Shown here: positions 16,604-24,148 of the stretch, piece by piece
Layout: each line of letters opens with the position of its first letter
Numbering within the stretch: position 1 is the stretch's first letter
NCBI GenBank assembly: GCA_023418915.1
Contig: JAEZYU010000038.1
Span: 248,001-312,000 of the forward strand
Source: Bacillota bacterium
GTDB lineage: Bacteria; Bacillota; Clostridia; Acetivibrionales; DTU013
Reading direction: 5' to 3'
DNA length: 64,000 nt
Position numbers and translations under genes: made by a program
Notes under the pieces: model-generated
Seen by the model: only the letters and a program-made list of their open reading frames with translations
What the model was told of the DNA's origin: nothing
Database searches by the model: none

Positions 16604-17650
16604 CTAAAATTTAATAATCACTCGGTATGTCCCCGGGACTCCCGCCATTTCAAATGCCTCGCTACCCTGCGTGTAATCATATATTCCCGAAATCAGTTTC
16701 TCCGGATCAATAAGTTTCTTTGACAAGAGGTTTACGGCAGTTCCGAATGAATAAACGCTTGGACTGACTGCGCCAGTAACTATTGCTTCCGAATTGTGAA
16801 GCCAGTTTGCGCTGACCCTGATCGGAACATCAGGATGCTGTGAGCTGTACATAACGCATCGTCCGTTATTTCCAGTCATCTGTACAGCCTGTTCGGCTAT
16901 AGCCGATATAGGTGTCGTGTTGAAAACCACCTCTGCACCCCTGCCATCGGTCAGCTCCCTGACAGTCTTCACAGGATCACCTTTCAGAGGATCAATGACA
17001 ATATCACACCCGAGCTCCGTTGCCAGTTTTCTGCGAGCCTCGACAGGTTCACTCATTATGGTGCGTGCACCGCGCATCTTTGACAGTATAAGGTGCAGCA
17101 TGCCCATAACACCTCCGCCAATTATCACAACATCATCCCCCAGTTTAGGATCTCCCTTTTCGATGCTGTTTACCACACAGGCAATCGGCTCAGCAAATGT
17201 AGCTTTTTCCAGAGATATGTCATCAGGAAGCTTCCAGACCTGAGTGGCATCGACGACAATATATTCACCTAAGCCGCCAATACCTGATATTCCGGGTTCA
17301 GAAACAGTTGACCTGTTCATTTCGACACAAAGATTCTCTTTCCCGCGGCGGCAGTAATAGCACGATCCGCATCTATACAATATCCTTACGGCAACCTTGG
17401 TGCCTGTCTTATAGTTTTCCGGATCTATTTCACTTCCGATCCCGTCGATAACACCTGTAAATTCATGTCCTCCTACAAACGGAAGAGGCATTTTTTTGAT
17501 TCCGCCGTATGCTCTCTGTTCATAAGTGCATATTGCACAGGCTTTGATTTTCACAAGTATCTGCTCCGGTTTCGGCACTGGCTTTTTCATCTCTATTATG
17601 CTGATTTTTTTCTTTCCAACCACAGCTACTGCTTTCATCATCTCTCTCAT
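16604..17650 (-). CDS. Zinc-dependent medium-chain alcohol dehydrogenase (polyol-phosphate dehydrogenase-like)
   Basis: A 348-residue MDR enzyme. The GroES-like domain has the catalytic zinc ligands Cys in AICTYEQ and the GGHEFTG His-Glu pair, the structural zinc set CGSCYYCRRGKENLC, and the Rossmann fold has VVIIGGGVMGMLHL. This is the sorbitol/threonine dehydrogenase group. In its operon the likely job is NAD-dependent oxidation of an incoming polyol phosphate to a ketose phosphate for the next gene, the aldolase. The start ATG at 17650 follows AAAGG; internal ATGs at codons 4 and 5 are possible. It lies 91 bases downstream of the PTS membrane component. Confidence 0.9.
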   Translation of the reverse strand: MREMMKAVAVVGKKKISIIEMKKPVPKPEQILVKIKACAICTYEQRAYGGIKKMPLPFVGGHEFTGVIDGIGSEIDPENYKTGTKVAVRILYRCGSCYYCRRGKENLCVEMNRSTVSEPGISGIGGLGEYIVVDATQVWKLPDDISLEKATFAEPIACVVNSIEKGDPKLGDDVVIIGGGVMGMLHLILSKMRGARTIMSEPVEARRKLATELGCDIVIDPLKGDPVKTVRELTDGRGAEVVFNTTPISAIAEQAVQMTGNNGRCVMYSSQHPDVPIRVSANWLHNSEAIVTGAVSPSVYSFGTAVNLLSKKLIDPEKLISGIYDYTQGSEAFEMAGVPGTYRVIIKF

Positions 17651-17741
17651 TTTTATACCTTTCTTTATGCCTAAATTTAAGAAAAGTCAGATGAGGTGCT
17701 GATTTCTCAGCACCACACCGTTGGGTAATGCCGAGTACTAA

Positions 17742-19349
17742 TCAAAATACTCCTATTAGTCCGCCAATTACTGCGATAGCTACTACTATCAATATCACCT
17801 TCAGCGAAGAAATCTTCTTTTTCAGCAGCCAGTAACACAACATTGTCAATGCTAAAGCAAGTATACCCGGCATTATCTTATCAAACAATTCAGTTTGCAA
17901 AACAAATACACTGTCCGCAGATTGATTTATCGTAATAGCTGTCTTAACACTTACATAGTTAGCAACAAGTCCACCAATAACAGCATTACCGATAATTCCC
18001 GCTCCGGCAATAACCTTCTTCAATGTTCCGCTTTCCATGAACTCAAGTATCTTTTGACTGCCCTTCTCATATCCCAGCTTCAGCAGCCAATATCCGACAC
18101 CATAGTAAAGTGCGTAGAATACTATGGAATAAAGTATCGGAGCGGCTACACTGCCTTCAATAGCCATCCCCAGGAAGAACACAATAAGCAGCGGAATAGC
18201 AACACCCTGCCACAATGGATCGCCGATGCCGGCCAAAGGTCCCATCAGGCCGGTTTTGATCGAGGTGAACGATTCGTCATCCAGATCAGCACCCTGCGCC
18301 TTTTGCTCCTCCATAGCAGCTGTCAGTCCGATTATTGCAGAGCCAAATGCATTCTCGGTGTTGATGAACTGAACATGGCGCTGCATTGCCCTTCTTCTCT
18401 CTTCGGGGTTATCCCTGTAAAGTCTCTTGATAACATAGGACATAGAATGCAGGAAGCCTACACCCTGCATGCGCTCATAATTATAACAGGACTGGAAATA
18501 GTACATCCAATTGAACCATGATTTGATCAGGTCTTTTTTCTTTAAAAGCGATTTTCGTGCGGGTTCTGCAGAAACAGCCTCATCTGCAAATTCTTTTCTT
18601 ACTTTATCGGATTTTGACTGAAGCTGCATATAAATTATCGTTATACAAAGGAAAATCAGGCTGAGCGGCAGAATAGCGACTTTGAAGTATGCTGCGAGAA
18701 GGAATCCGAAGAAAAAGAATATTCTGGCCTGACCCTTGAATATTGCCAGCAGAGTCAATGCAATTCCGACTGCAGGAAGCATTCCGCCAACGATACTGAG
18801 AATCCTCAGAACATCTCCCCCTAAAGCATCGATGAAGCCTTGAATATATGCGCCTCCGAAATATGCTGCAAGGAAGCTCGGGAAAAATGTCAATGCAAAT
18901 TTCACCAGCTGCGGGAGCAAAACATTCGGGATCCAGATCCTGTCTGTTTTCCCCTGTTCGGCCAGTCTATCAGCCAGTGGAACGAAAGCCGTGCATATAG
19001 TCATACTTCCTACCCAAAAGATCGCACCAATCAAGCCCAGCGGAACAGCTATGGCAAGAGCGGCTTCCGTCCCCAAACCTCCGGTGATCGCCAATGCGGT
19101 ACCCAAAATACCTGCCAGTGACATATCACTGGGCATTGAACCTCCGGCACTGATAAACCCAATGTACATTAAGTTGATTGTTGCTCCAATAACCGTACCC
19201 TGTACAGGATCTCCGAGAATCAAACCGATCACAAAGCCGCCTATCAGCGGACGGTACAGTATTGCATAATTTCCTAATCCACCGAATGGCCACGGGCTAT
19301 TGGAAAGATAATAAACCAGACCAATCAGTATCGCTTGAAAAACACTCAC
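17742..19349 (-). CDS. Fused mannose/sorbose-family PTS IIC-IID membrane component
   Basis: A 535-residue protein. Residues 1 to about 262 are a IIC domain (LIGGFVIGLILGDPVQGTVIGA, then GGSMPSDMSLAGILGTALA), and residues from about 270 are a IID domain (NWMYYFQSCYNYERMQGVGF, NTENAFGSAIIGLTAAMEEQ, GLMGPLAGIGDPLWQG). In most systems of this family IIC and IID are two genes whose products form the transport complex; here they are one chain joined by a Lys/Arg-rich linker. Many hydrophobic helices are evident. It takes up the sugar while IIB phosphorylates it. Start is GTG at 19349, twelve bases behind AAGGAGGAC. The gene follows IIB by 13 bases. Confidence 0.93.
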   Translation of the reverse strand: MSVFQAILIGLVYYLSNSPWPFGGLGNYAILYRPLIGGFVIGLILGDPVQGTVIGATINLMYIGFISAGGSMPSDMSLAGILGTALAITGGLGTEAALAIAVPLGLIGAIFWVGSMTICTAFVPLADRLAEQGKTDRIWIPNVLLPQLVKFALTFFPSFLAAYFGGAYIQGFIDALGGDVLRILSIVGGMLPAVGIALTLLAIFKGQARIFFFFGFLLAAYFKVAILPLSLIFLCITIIYMQLQSKSDKVRKEFADEAVSAEPARKSLLKKKDLIKSWFNWMYYFQSCYNYERMQGVGFLHSMSYVIKRLYRDNPEERRRAMQRHVQFINTENAFGSAIIGLTAAMEEQKAQGADLDDESFTSIKTGLMGPLAGIGDPLWQGVAIPLLIVFFLGMAIEGSVAAPILYSIVFYALYYGVGYWLLKLGYEKGSQKILEFMESGTLKKVIAGAGIIGNAVIGGLVANYVSVKTAITINQSADSVFVLQTELFDKIMPGILALALTMLCYWLLKKKISSLKVILIVVAIAVIGGLIGVF

Positions 19350-19362
19350 GACATTGTCCTCC

Positions 19363-19842
19363 TTAGATTAGTTTTTTTACATCCTCCGCTCTTTCTTCTG
19401 GTACTAGCTGGTAAAACATTTCAACACCTCTTCCCAGGATTCTTTTGATAGCTTCAATTTCATCCGGGCTTGCAGAAACATTTTTATTAAATCTCTTCCT
19501 CCCTTCCTTAGCTCCCATGCCGCCGAGGATTACCTTATTCATAACCACGCCCCCGTCAAGCAGTGCCTCAATATACTCAGGCACTTTGACCAGCAGGATT
19601 ATGTTCTCCCCTGCCACAGATCCACCTGTCAGATAATTGACAGCTTCCTCCCTAGTCAATATATGAACGGTAATATCTTGCGGGGCAGCAGCTCTCAACA
19701 GTCTCTGCATGAATATGTTTTTGGCCAGAGGGTCATCTGCGATCACAATACTTGTAGCATTAGTGTGCTTTACCCAGGCTGTTACCACCTGGCCGTGTAT
19801 CAATCTGTCGTCAATTCTGGCGAGTACGATATTTTTCATCAT
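19363..19842 (-). CDS. Mannose/sorbose-family PTS IIB
   Basis: A 159-residue cytoplasmic component. The phosphorylated His is in ARIDDRLIHGQV (His16 with this start), the hallmark of the IIB-man family, and ILGGMGAKEGRKRF is the conserved sugar-side loop. It receives phosphate from IIA and gives it to the sugar bound in the IIC-IID protein. The start (two adjacent ATGs) overlaps the IIA stop (ATGGAATGATG), with GAGGAG in the IIA tail as the ribosome binding site, so the two are translationally coupled. Length is normal for the family. Confidence 0.93.
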   Translation of the reverse strand: MMKNIVLARIDDRLIHGQVVTAWVKHTNATSIVIADDPLAKNIFMQRLLRAAAPQDITVHILTREEAVNYLTGGSVAGENIILLVKVPEYIEALLDGGVVMNKVILGGMGAKEGRKRFNKNVSASPDEIEAIKRILGRGVEMFYQLVPEERAEDVKKLI

Positions 19843-20243
19843 TCCATCTCCTCTAGAAATTTATTAACATAAACAACCGTATCCTTAGCCTTCTCCATAA
19901 CATTACCGCAGAGTTCTTCGATGCTTGCTTCGTCTCTTGCCATCAGGATTTCCAACAGAAGGGGCAGATTTATTCCTGTAATGTGATGAAAATAATATTC
20001 CTGCATCAGTGAAGAAACTGCGTTAAAGGGGCTTCCCGAGAACATATCGGTCAACACAAGCACATCATTGTTCCTTTGTACCCTTTTTAACTCGTCCGCT
20101 ATGGATTCCCGCAACTGATCAACACTGTCGCCGAGGTTGAAGCCAAAGGCAGTTACATTCTCCTGCTCCCCTACGATCAGTTCCGCACTTCTAATCATTG
20201 CTTGTACATATTCACCGTGAGATACCATAATTATGTGAGTCAA
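19839..20243 (-). CDS. Mannose/sorbose-family PTS IIA
   Basis: A 134-residue protein, with the active His9 in MVSHGEYVQAM and the conserved VLTDMFSGSPFNAVSSL of the IIA-man family. It accepts phosphate from HPr. The start is a TTG at 20243 behind GAGGTGATATT; the next ATG is four codons further and would leave His near the N-terminus. The gene lies 11 bases after the SorC-type regulator gene and overlaps IIB. A separate IIA and IIB, with fused IIC-IID, is the reverse of the common fused IIAB plus separate IIC and IID. Confidence 0.92.
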   Translation of the reverse strand: MTHIIMVSHGEYVQAMIRSAELIVGEQENVTAFGFNLGDSVDQLRESIADELKRVQRNNDVLVLTDMFSGSPFNAVSSLMQEYYFHHITGINLPLLLEILMARDEASIEELCGNVMEKAKDTVVYVNKFLEEME

Positions 20244-20254
20244 AATATCACCTC

Positions 20255-21208
20255 TTAAGTATTATTAATAATTGACCTTGCTGTGTTGTTGTCAGTGATC
20301 AGTATATTAAAGAAGCCGTGCCGGGCTGCCGTGATTATACCGTTGACCTTGGCAGGCCCTCCTGCCATGCAGATCACCTTTTTGATATTTTTCAACTCCT
20401 GTACCGGAAACGATGTCTGCTCATATGCTCCCTTTAGATCAAATAAAGTACCGTCTTCATAAAAGAACTGGCATAATATATCTCCGAGAGTATTACTTTT
20501 TGCAATGGCTTGTTTGTATTCCTTTGACACTTCACTGACCAGGATCTCACCTACCTTAGGTGAAGCTCCCAGCCCGATGATTGCTGCATCAAGACTGTTC
20601 CAGAAATGTTTGATCTTTTCAAACCGTTCGATTTCGATCTGAGACAGCTGCGTCCCTTTCTCTCTGATTGCAGGTATGTTGATATAATAGCTGTCTGCAC
20701 CCGACTTCTCTGCGAAACGGTCAACTATTGTATTTATCTGCAGGATTGGGTTATTCTCTCCGGAAATCCCGACAAGCGGTACAAACGTTGTGTCGACGCT
20801 GTCGCTGTAAGGCAGCAGCAATGATGTCTGGTACATCGTATATCCCCAGCCGATACCTATTTTTGAACACCCTTTTATCAGGTCCGTAATGTTCTGTGCG
20901 GCTGCCGTTGCTATGTTCATTGAAATCTTTTTACTGAGATTTTTAGTTTCCGTCGGAGCAAGTACAACGATAACATCCAAAAGGCCTAACCTTTCCTTAA
21001 GGATTTTAGCTGTCCTTTCTACCTGAAGTGTTTCCGGCATGGCTACCTTGATCTCCACGATCCCGACCTGACGAGCTTTGTCAAGCAGCCTTGAAATATG
21101 TGGCCGCGACATATGCTCCTTCATTGCGATTTCGCTTTGTGACATGCTGTCGATATAATAGTACTTGGCGATGCGGTAAAGCATAGTGTAATCAGTGTTT
21201 TCCTGCAT
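20255..21208 (-). CDS. SorC/DeoR-type transcriptional regulator of the PTS operon
   Basis: A 317-residue regulator. The N-terminal helix-turn-helix covers MLYRIAKYYYIDSMSQSEIA and HMSRPHISRLLDKAR, as in SorC proteins, and the C-terminal sugar-phosphate-binding domain has IGIGWGYTMYQ, AAIIGLGASPKVGE and KKVICMAGGPAK. Such proteins sense a phosphorylated sugar and control their own operon. It is the first gene, followed by IIA after 11 bases, and a promoter plus a palindrome lie upstream at 21274-21312. Three consecutive ATGs (21214, 21211, 21208) are possible; the third has the best spacing from GGAG. Confidence 0.92.
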   Translation of the reverse strand: MQENTDYTMLYRIAKYYYIDSMSQSEIAMKEHMSRPHISRLLDKARQVGIVEIKVAMPETLQVERTAKILKERLGLLDVIVVLAPTETKNLSKKISMNIATAAAQNITDLIKGCSKIGIGWGYTMYQTSLLLPYSDSVDTTFVPLVGISGENNPILQINTIVDRFAEKSGADSYYINIPAIREKGTQLSQIEIERFEKIKHFWNSLDAAIIGLGASPKVGEILVSEVSKEYKQAIAKSNTLGDILCQFFYEDGTLFDLKGAYEQTSFPVQELKNIKKVICMAGGPAKVNGIITAARHGFFNILITDNNTARSIINNT

Positions 21209-21273
21209 CATCATTCTCCATTCATATCCAGTTTTTTAAGTGTGCGGTACAGATGTTCAAGGTTTGTACCCTT

Positions 21274-21302
21274 ATTATATTCACACGAACAGCCTAATTC
21301 AA
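21274..21302 (-). promoter_or_regulatory. Promoter of the PTS operon
   Basis: TTGAAT (21302-21297), spacer 17, TATAAT (21279-21274), about 60 bases before the regulator gene. Confidence 0.75.
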
Positions 21303-21312
21303 TAAATTTGAA
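21298..21312 (-). promoter_or_regulatory. Candidate operator: palindrome TTCAA-ATTTA-TTGAA
   Basis: A perfect five-base inverted repeat with a five-base centre overlaps the -35 element of the PTS promoter. It is a reasonable site for the SorC-type regulator, by position only. Confidence 0.5.
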
Positions 21313-21515
21313 CCAAAATGTACATATGTGCATGATAAAGTTACATATTGATTATTTGTTAACAATCTTTCACTTCGATCATTTCGACACGATACGGTTT
21401 TACATGACTATATGCAATTTATGGTATTATATGGAATGTTATTTTATGGTAAATTGACAATAATTACTTATTATTTACAATATATACAAACATATAAATT
21501 GTCGAGGTGATTTTT

Positions 21516-21830
21516 GTGAACAGAATAAATAAAAAAATAGTTATTATGGCAATAATTATGGTCATAATATGTATTTCATTGCCGGCGAGTGCACAAGAAG
21601 CAATAATCAATGTTGCCATCGATGGCGAAGCAGTTGATTCCCCGGATGCGAAGCCTTTTATCAATGCTAGTGGCAGGACCCTCATACCAGTAAGGTTTGT
21701 GACGAGACATCGCACCGGCGATCATATAAATAAACGGAACCTTTACACCGAAATGAATGAAAAATCACTGCATAAAACGCTAAAAAAGCCTGATAATTCA
21801 GGCTTTTTCAGAAATTGTGGTGGAGCATAG
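21516..21830 (+). pseudogene. Truncated copper amine oxidase N-domain (stalk) protein
   Basis: GTG at 21516 behind GAGGTGA starts a signal peptide (a hydrophobic core IVIMAIIMVIICISLPASAQ) followed by INVAIDGEAVDSPDAKPFI and SGRTLIPVRFV, the beginning of the Cu-amine-oxidase-like N-terminal domain common in surface proteins of Clostridia. After RFV homology ends abruptly and the frame runs through unrelated bases and a terminator into the tRNA. A normal protein would be several hundred residues. So this is a 5' fragment left by a deletion next to a tRNA gene. Confidence 0.7.
21783..21808. terminator. Bidirectional terminator between the stalk-protein remnant and tRNA-Ala
   Basis: AAAAAGCCTGA and TCAGGCTTTTT are perfect inverted repeats around TAAT, giving a T-run on both strands; it can end the tRNA transcript on the minus strand. 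Confidence 0.8.
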
Positions 21831-21893
21831 GGGATTCGAACCCCTGACCCCCACACTGCCAGTGTGATGCGCTCCCAGCTGCGCTAATGCCCC
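21818..21893 (-). tRNA. tRNA-Ala (anticodon GGC)
   Basis: The minus strand folds as a full 76-base cloverleaf: acceptor GGGGCAT/ATGCTCC, D arm GCGC...GCGC, anticodon stem TCACA/TGTGG with loop CTGGCAG (anticodon GGC), T arm with GGTTCGAATCC, and an encoded CCA end at 21820-21818. It is followed by the terminator at 21783-21808. It is a single tRNA gene not in a cluster. Confidence 0.95.
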
Positions 21894-22029
21894 ATATTGC
21901 CACCTCATGATAGTGGTTCATGATAATGCTCATGACTGTGGTTGTTTTCAGCTTTCCACCATCGCCTGCTTCAGGCGCATACTCATTTTAATACATTACG
22001 GCCCTGGTAGTCAAGGCAAAATAATTAGC

Positions 22030-22205
22030 ATGGCTTTCATCATTTTCATCGCTTTCATCGCTTTCAACACTTTCTACACCTTTCAACACTTTTTTCGTTT
22101 TCATCGCTTTCAACGTTTTCATCGCTTTCACCGCTTTTAACACTTTTTCGTTTTCATCGCTTTCATCGTTTTCATCGCTTTCACCGCTTTTAACACCTTT
22201 TTCAC
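22030..22205. repeat. Degenerate 9-bp tandem repeat tract (TTTCATCGC)
   Basis: About 18 to 20 imperfect copies of TTTCATCGC and variants (TTTCAACAC, TTTCACCGC, TTTTAACAC) in a row; a longer subunit of about 60 bases appears twice. On the minus strand the frame would give an Ala-Met-Lys-Thr-Lys pattern but has no gene attached. Confidence 0.75.
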
Positions 22206-22310
22206 TTTAAAATCTTAAATTAATTAATAAAACAAATTCCGTTAATTGAAACACCACTATATCGCAATATATCCTTTGGACGTTTTGTGAAAAATGCGTA
22301 ATAATGCACA

Positions 22311-22450
22311 AAAATTCAAGTTTGGAGAATCTAATAGTCTGTTCTTTCTAGATAAGTATATAATAACACAAGATAGCTCCTTATTATGTAAAATGATTAT
22401 AGATATAAAACAATTTCATGCTGTTTCATTCTCTCCAAACTTGAAAATTT
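22311..22450. repeat. 140-bp inverted-repeat element sharing the common core
   Basis: AAAATTCAAGTTTGGAGAAT (22311-22330) is inverted at 22428-22450 as ATTCTCTCCAAACTTGAAAAT. The middle, read on the minus strand (22394-22359), contains TTTTACATAATA, GGAGCTAT and TTGTGTTATTAT, the core seen in the elements at 54.7 and 34.5 kb. Confidence 0.6.
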
Positions 22451-22607
22451 GAGCAGTTCATAATTTTCAGGATTTATGTCGACCTCATGTCTGGAACATC
22501 TTGTAGTTTAACCTTATAGAAAGATTGAAATTTATTTGGCTGAACACGCAATAGCCGAATGTTGGCTGAACTCACAAAAACACACTGAAAGCTAAACCAT
22601 ACAGTAT

Positions 22608-22636
22608 TTGACATTCAAGATTCGGCGTTGTATAAT
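22608..22636 (+). promoter_or_regulatory. Consensus sigma-A promoter
   Basis: TTGACA (22608-22613), spacer of exactly 17, TATAAT (22631-22636): a perfect consensus, the strongest promoter in the window. Confidence 0.85.
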
Positions 22637-22667
22637 GATTTCATTCTAATGAAAGGTGGTGAGAGGT

Positions 22668-22889
22668 ATGAACATATCTGCATTTTGCAGCGACGACGAA
22701 GTGTTTGTAAACTGCGAGTGTATCAAAGGCATCGCATTCAGAAATGCGGTGTTATGGGTGAAGTCTGCCCTTATACCCGTTATTTGTGCCATTCTGGTCC
22801 AGTTACGGGATTATTGTGTCCATTTTACCGTATTGAATACCTCTTGCCGCACGCAGATACTTCCTGAACGTGCAAGCAGTACTGCCTGA
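22668..22889 (+). CDS. Small protein of unknown function (73 aa)
   Basis: The frame begins 32 bases after the consensus promoter, with GGTGG eight bases and GAGAGG one base before ATG. The product starts MNISAFCSDDEVFVNCECIKG, has five to six cysteines and a hydrophobic segment ALIPVICAILVQL around residues 34-46. No family is recognised. Its 3' end runs into the first units of the 22-bp repeat. A terminator at 23071-23103 ends the unit, and an ABC-2 exporter operon lies downstream. It could be a leader peptide, a small membrane protein, or a remnant; the promoter and binding site are the main support for expression. Confidence 0.4.
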   Translation: MNISAFCSDDEVFVNCECIKGIAFRNAVLWVKSALIPVICAILVQLRDYCVHFTVLNTSCRTQILPERASSTA

Positions 22890-23060
22890 ACTCATTGGCG
22901 ATATTGACAAACCTTACAAGCAATATTGCCTGACACTGCAAACAGTGCTGCCTGAACGCACAAGCGATATTGATTGACCGTACAAGCAGTACCGCCTGAC
23001 CACACAGGCAGTATCGATTGATCGCACAGGTCGTCCCTCCTGTTCACACAGGCTGAATCA
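22867..23060 (+). repeat. 22-bp tandem repeat, about nine degenerate units
   Basis: Units such as CCTTACAAGCAATATTGCCTGA, read at a fixed period of 22, fill the space between the small ORF and the terminator. Units alternate between an AGCAGTA-type and a GCGATAT-type, giving short internal complementarity. Confidence 0.7.
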
Positions 23061-23070
23061 AGTGCAGCTC

Positions 23071-23103
23071 ACCTAGGTATTCGATCGGATACCTGGGTTT
23101 TTT
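23071..23103 (+). terminator. Strong Rho-independent terminator upstream of the ABC exporter operon
   Basis: ACCTAGGTAT pairs over all ten bases with ATACCTGGGT (two G-T style pairs allowed) around TCGATCGG and runs into TTTTTT. It lies between the consensus promoter (22608) and the first permease gene (23381), so it could be an attenuator for the exporter operon. Confidence 0.8.
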
Positions 23104-23378
23104 AGTGCCTGAATATATGTGCTAAAGGAGCATTCAGAGCTAGCTGGACTCATGTATATCGGCTACAGGAGCACTCAGCTAGCTGGACTCATGTATATCA
23201 GCTAAAGGAGTACTCAGAGCTAGCTGGACTCATGTATATCGGCTAAAGGAGCATTCAGAGCTAGCTGGACTCATGTATATCGGCTACGGGAGTACTCAGC
23301 CAACTGGATTCCAAAATAATTACCCCAGGAGTATACATCCAACTGGATTCCAAATAATTACTCAAGGAGTTTGAAGTA
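23104..23378 (+). repeat. 40-41-bp tandem repeat leader carrying copies of a Shine-Dalgarno sequence
   Basis: About six units with starts at 23141, 23180, 23221, 23262, about 23301 and 23339. Each has TAGCTGGACTCATGTATATC followed by GGCTAAAGGAG, i.e. an AGGAG site and a short ATG-TAT-ATC-GGC-TAA frame. The last, most divergent unit supplies the AAGGAG used by the gene at 23381. Confidence 0.8.
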
Positions 23379-23380
23379 AC

Positions 23381-24148
23381 ATGGTTAAATACTTAAAAAC
23401 AGCTCATATGACATGTCTGGAAAAGACAAACGGCGGCGTGCTGTATCTTATGCCGGACGTCATTATTAAAATATGCACATTGGTACCTTTGATCTTCCTC
23501 TGGCGGGTAGTCATGTCGTCCGGCGCAGATGTAGGAATGAGTATGCAGCAGATGCTGACTTACACCTATGTCAGTGCACTGCTTTCCGATATGATGGTCG
23601 TCAAAACACAAGCGTCCGGCTGGCTTAGCGAAGGAGTTCTGATGAAGCTTTACGGACATCCGCTGTCGGTTCTTGGCCAGCTTATTGCGCAAACAGTTGG
23701 AGGATGGCTGCCTATGCTGGCCTTATTCTCCCTTCCAATGGTACTCGTATCACCGCTTATTGGTGTGGACCTGAGACCGGCATCACTATGGTTTATTATC
23801 AGTCTGTTTCTTTGCATATCACTTGGCTTTGCCATTGATATTCTATTTGCCTGTCTGTCGATAAAGCTAAGAAACATGAATTGGCTGATAAGCCGTATAC
23901 GAGCGGCAATTATCGCTCTTTTATCCGGCACTGTGATACCAATCAGTTTTTTGCCGCTTGGGTTCAGCGAAATAATGAAGTATCAGCCTTTTGCAAGTCT
24001 TGGAGGTGCTCCACTGTCCATATTTGCAGGTGCGGCGGAGCCTGCAGGCATTTTGTGGCTGCAAGCTGCATGGAACATCATCCTGTGGCCTGCTGCTCTG
24101 ATTGTATTCAAAAAATCGCAGGAGGGGATGGTAAGCTATGGAGGCTAA
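23381..24148 (+). CDS. ABC-2 type exporter permease (COG4587-like)
   Basis: A 255-residue integral membrane protein with about six hydrophobic segments. The first gene of a three-gene export operon whose order (two different permeases followed by a long ATPase) matches the COG4587/COG3694/COG4586 family, an ABC-2 type system without known substrate in most bacteria. YLKTAHMTCLEKTNGGVLYL at the N-terminus is the cytoplasmic lead-in before the first helix. Start ATG at 23381 behind CAAGGAG. It overlaps the next gene by 11 bases. It probably pairs with the second permease as a heterodimeric pore. Confidence 0.88.
   Translation: MVKYLKTAHMTCLEKTNGGVLYLMPDVIIKICTLVPLIFLWRVVMSSGADVGMSMQQMLTYTYVSALLSDMMVVKTQASGWLSEGVLMKLYGHPLSVLGQLIAQTVGGWLPMLALFSLPMVLVSPLIGVDLRPASLWFIISLFLCISLGFAIDILFACLSIKLRNMNWLISRIRAAIIALLSGTVIPISFLPLGFSEIMKYQPFASLGGAPLSIFAGAAEPAGILWLQAAWNIILWPAALIVFKKSQEGMVSYGG

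Larger units (their letters stand above)
21894..22607. other. Intergenic, repeats only
   Basis: Apart from the TTTCATCGC tract (22030-22205) and the inverted-repeat element (22311-22450) nothing is recognised. Confidence 0.4.

Noticed and set aside
22867..23060. CRISPR-like or integron attC-like array
   Set aside because: Period of 22 is contiguous without spacers, units degenerate; no integrase and no cassette genes.
23104..23378. A CRISPR array
   Set aside because: The 39-41-bp units are contiguous and vary throughout; there is no constant repeat separated by unique spacers, and no cas gene is near.
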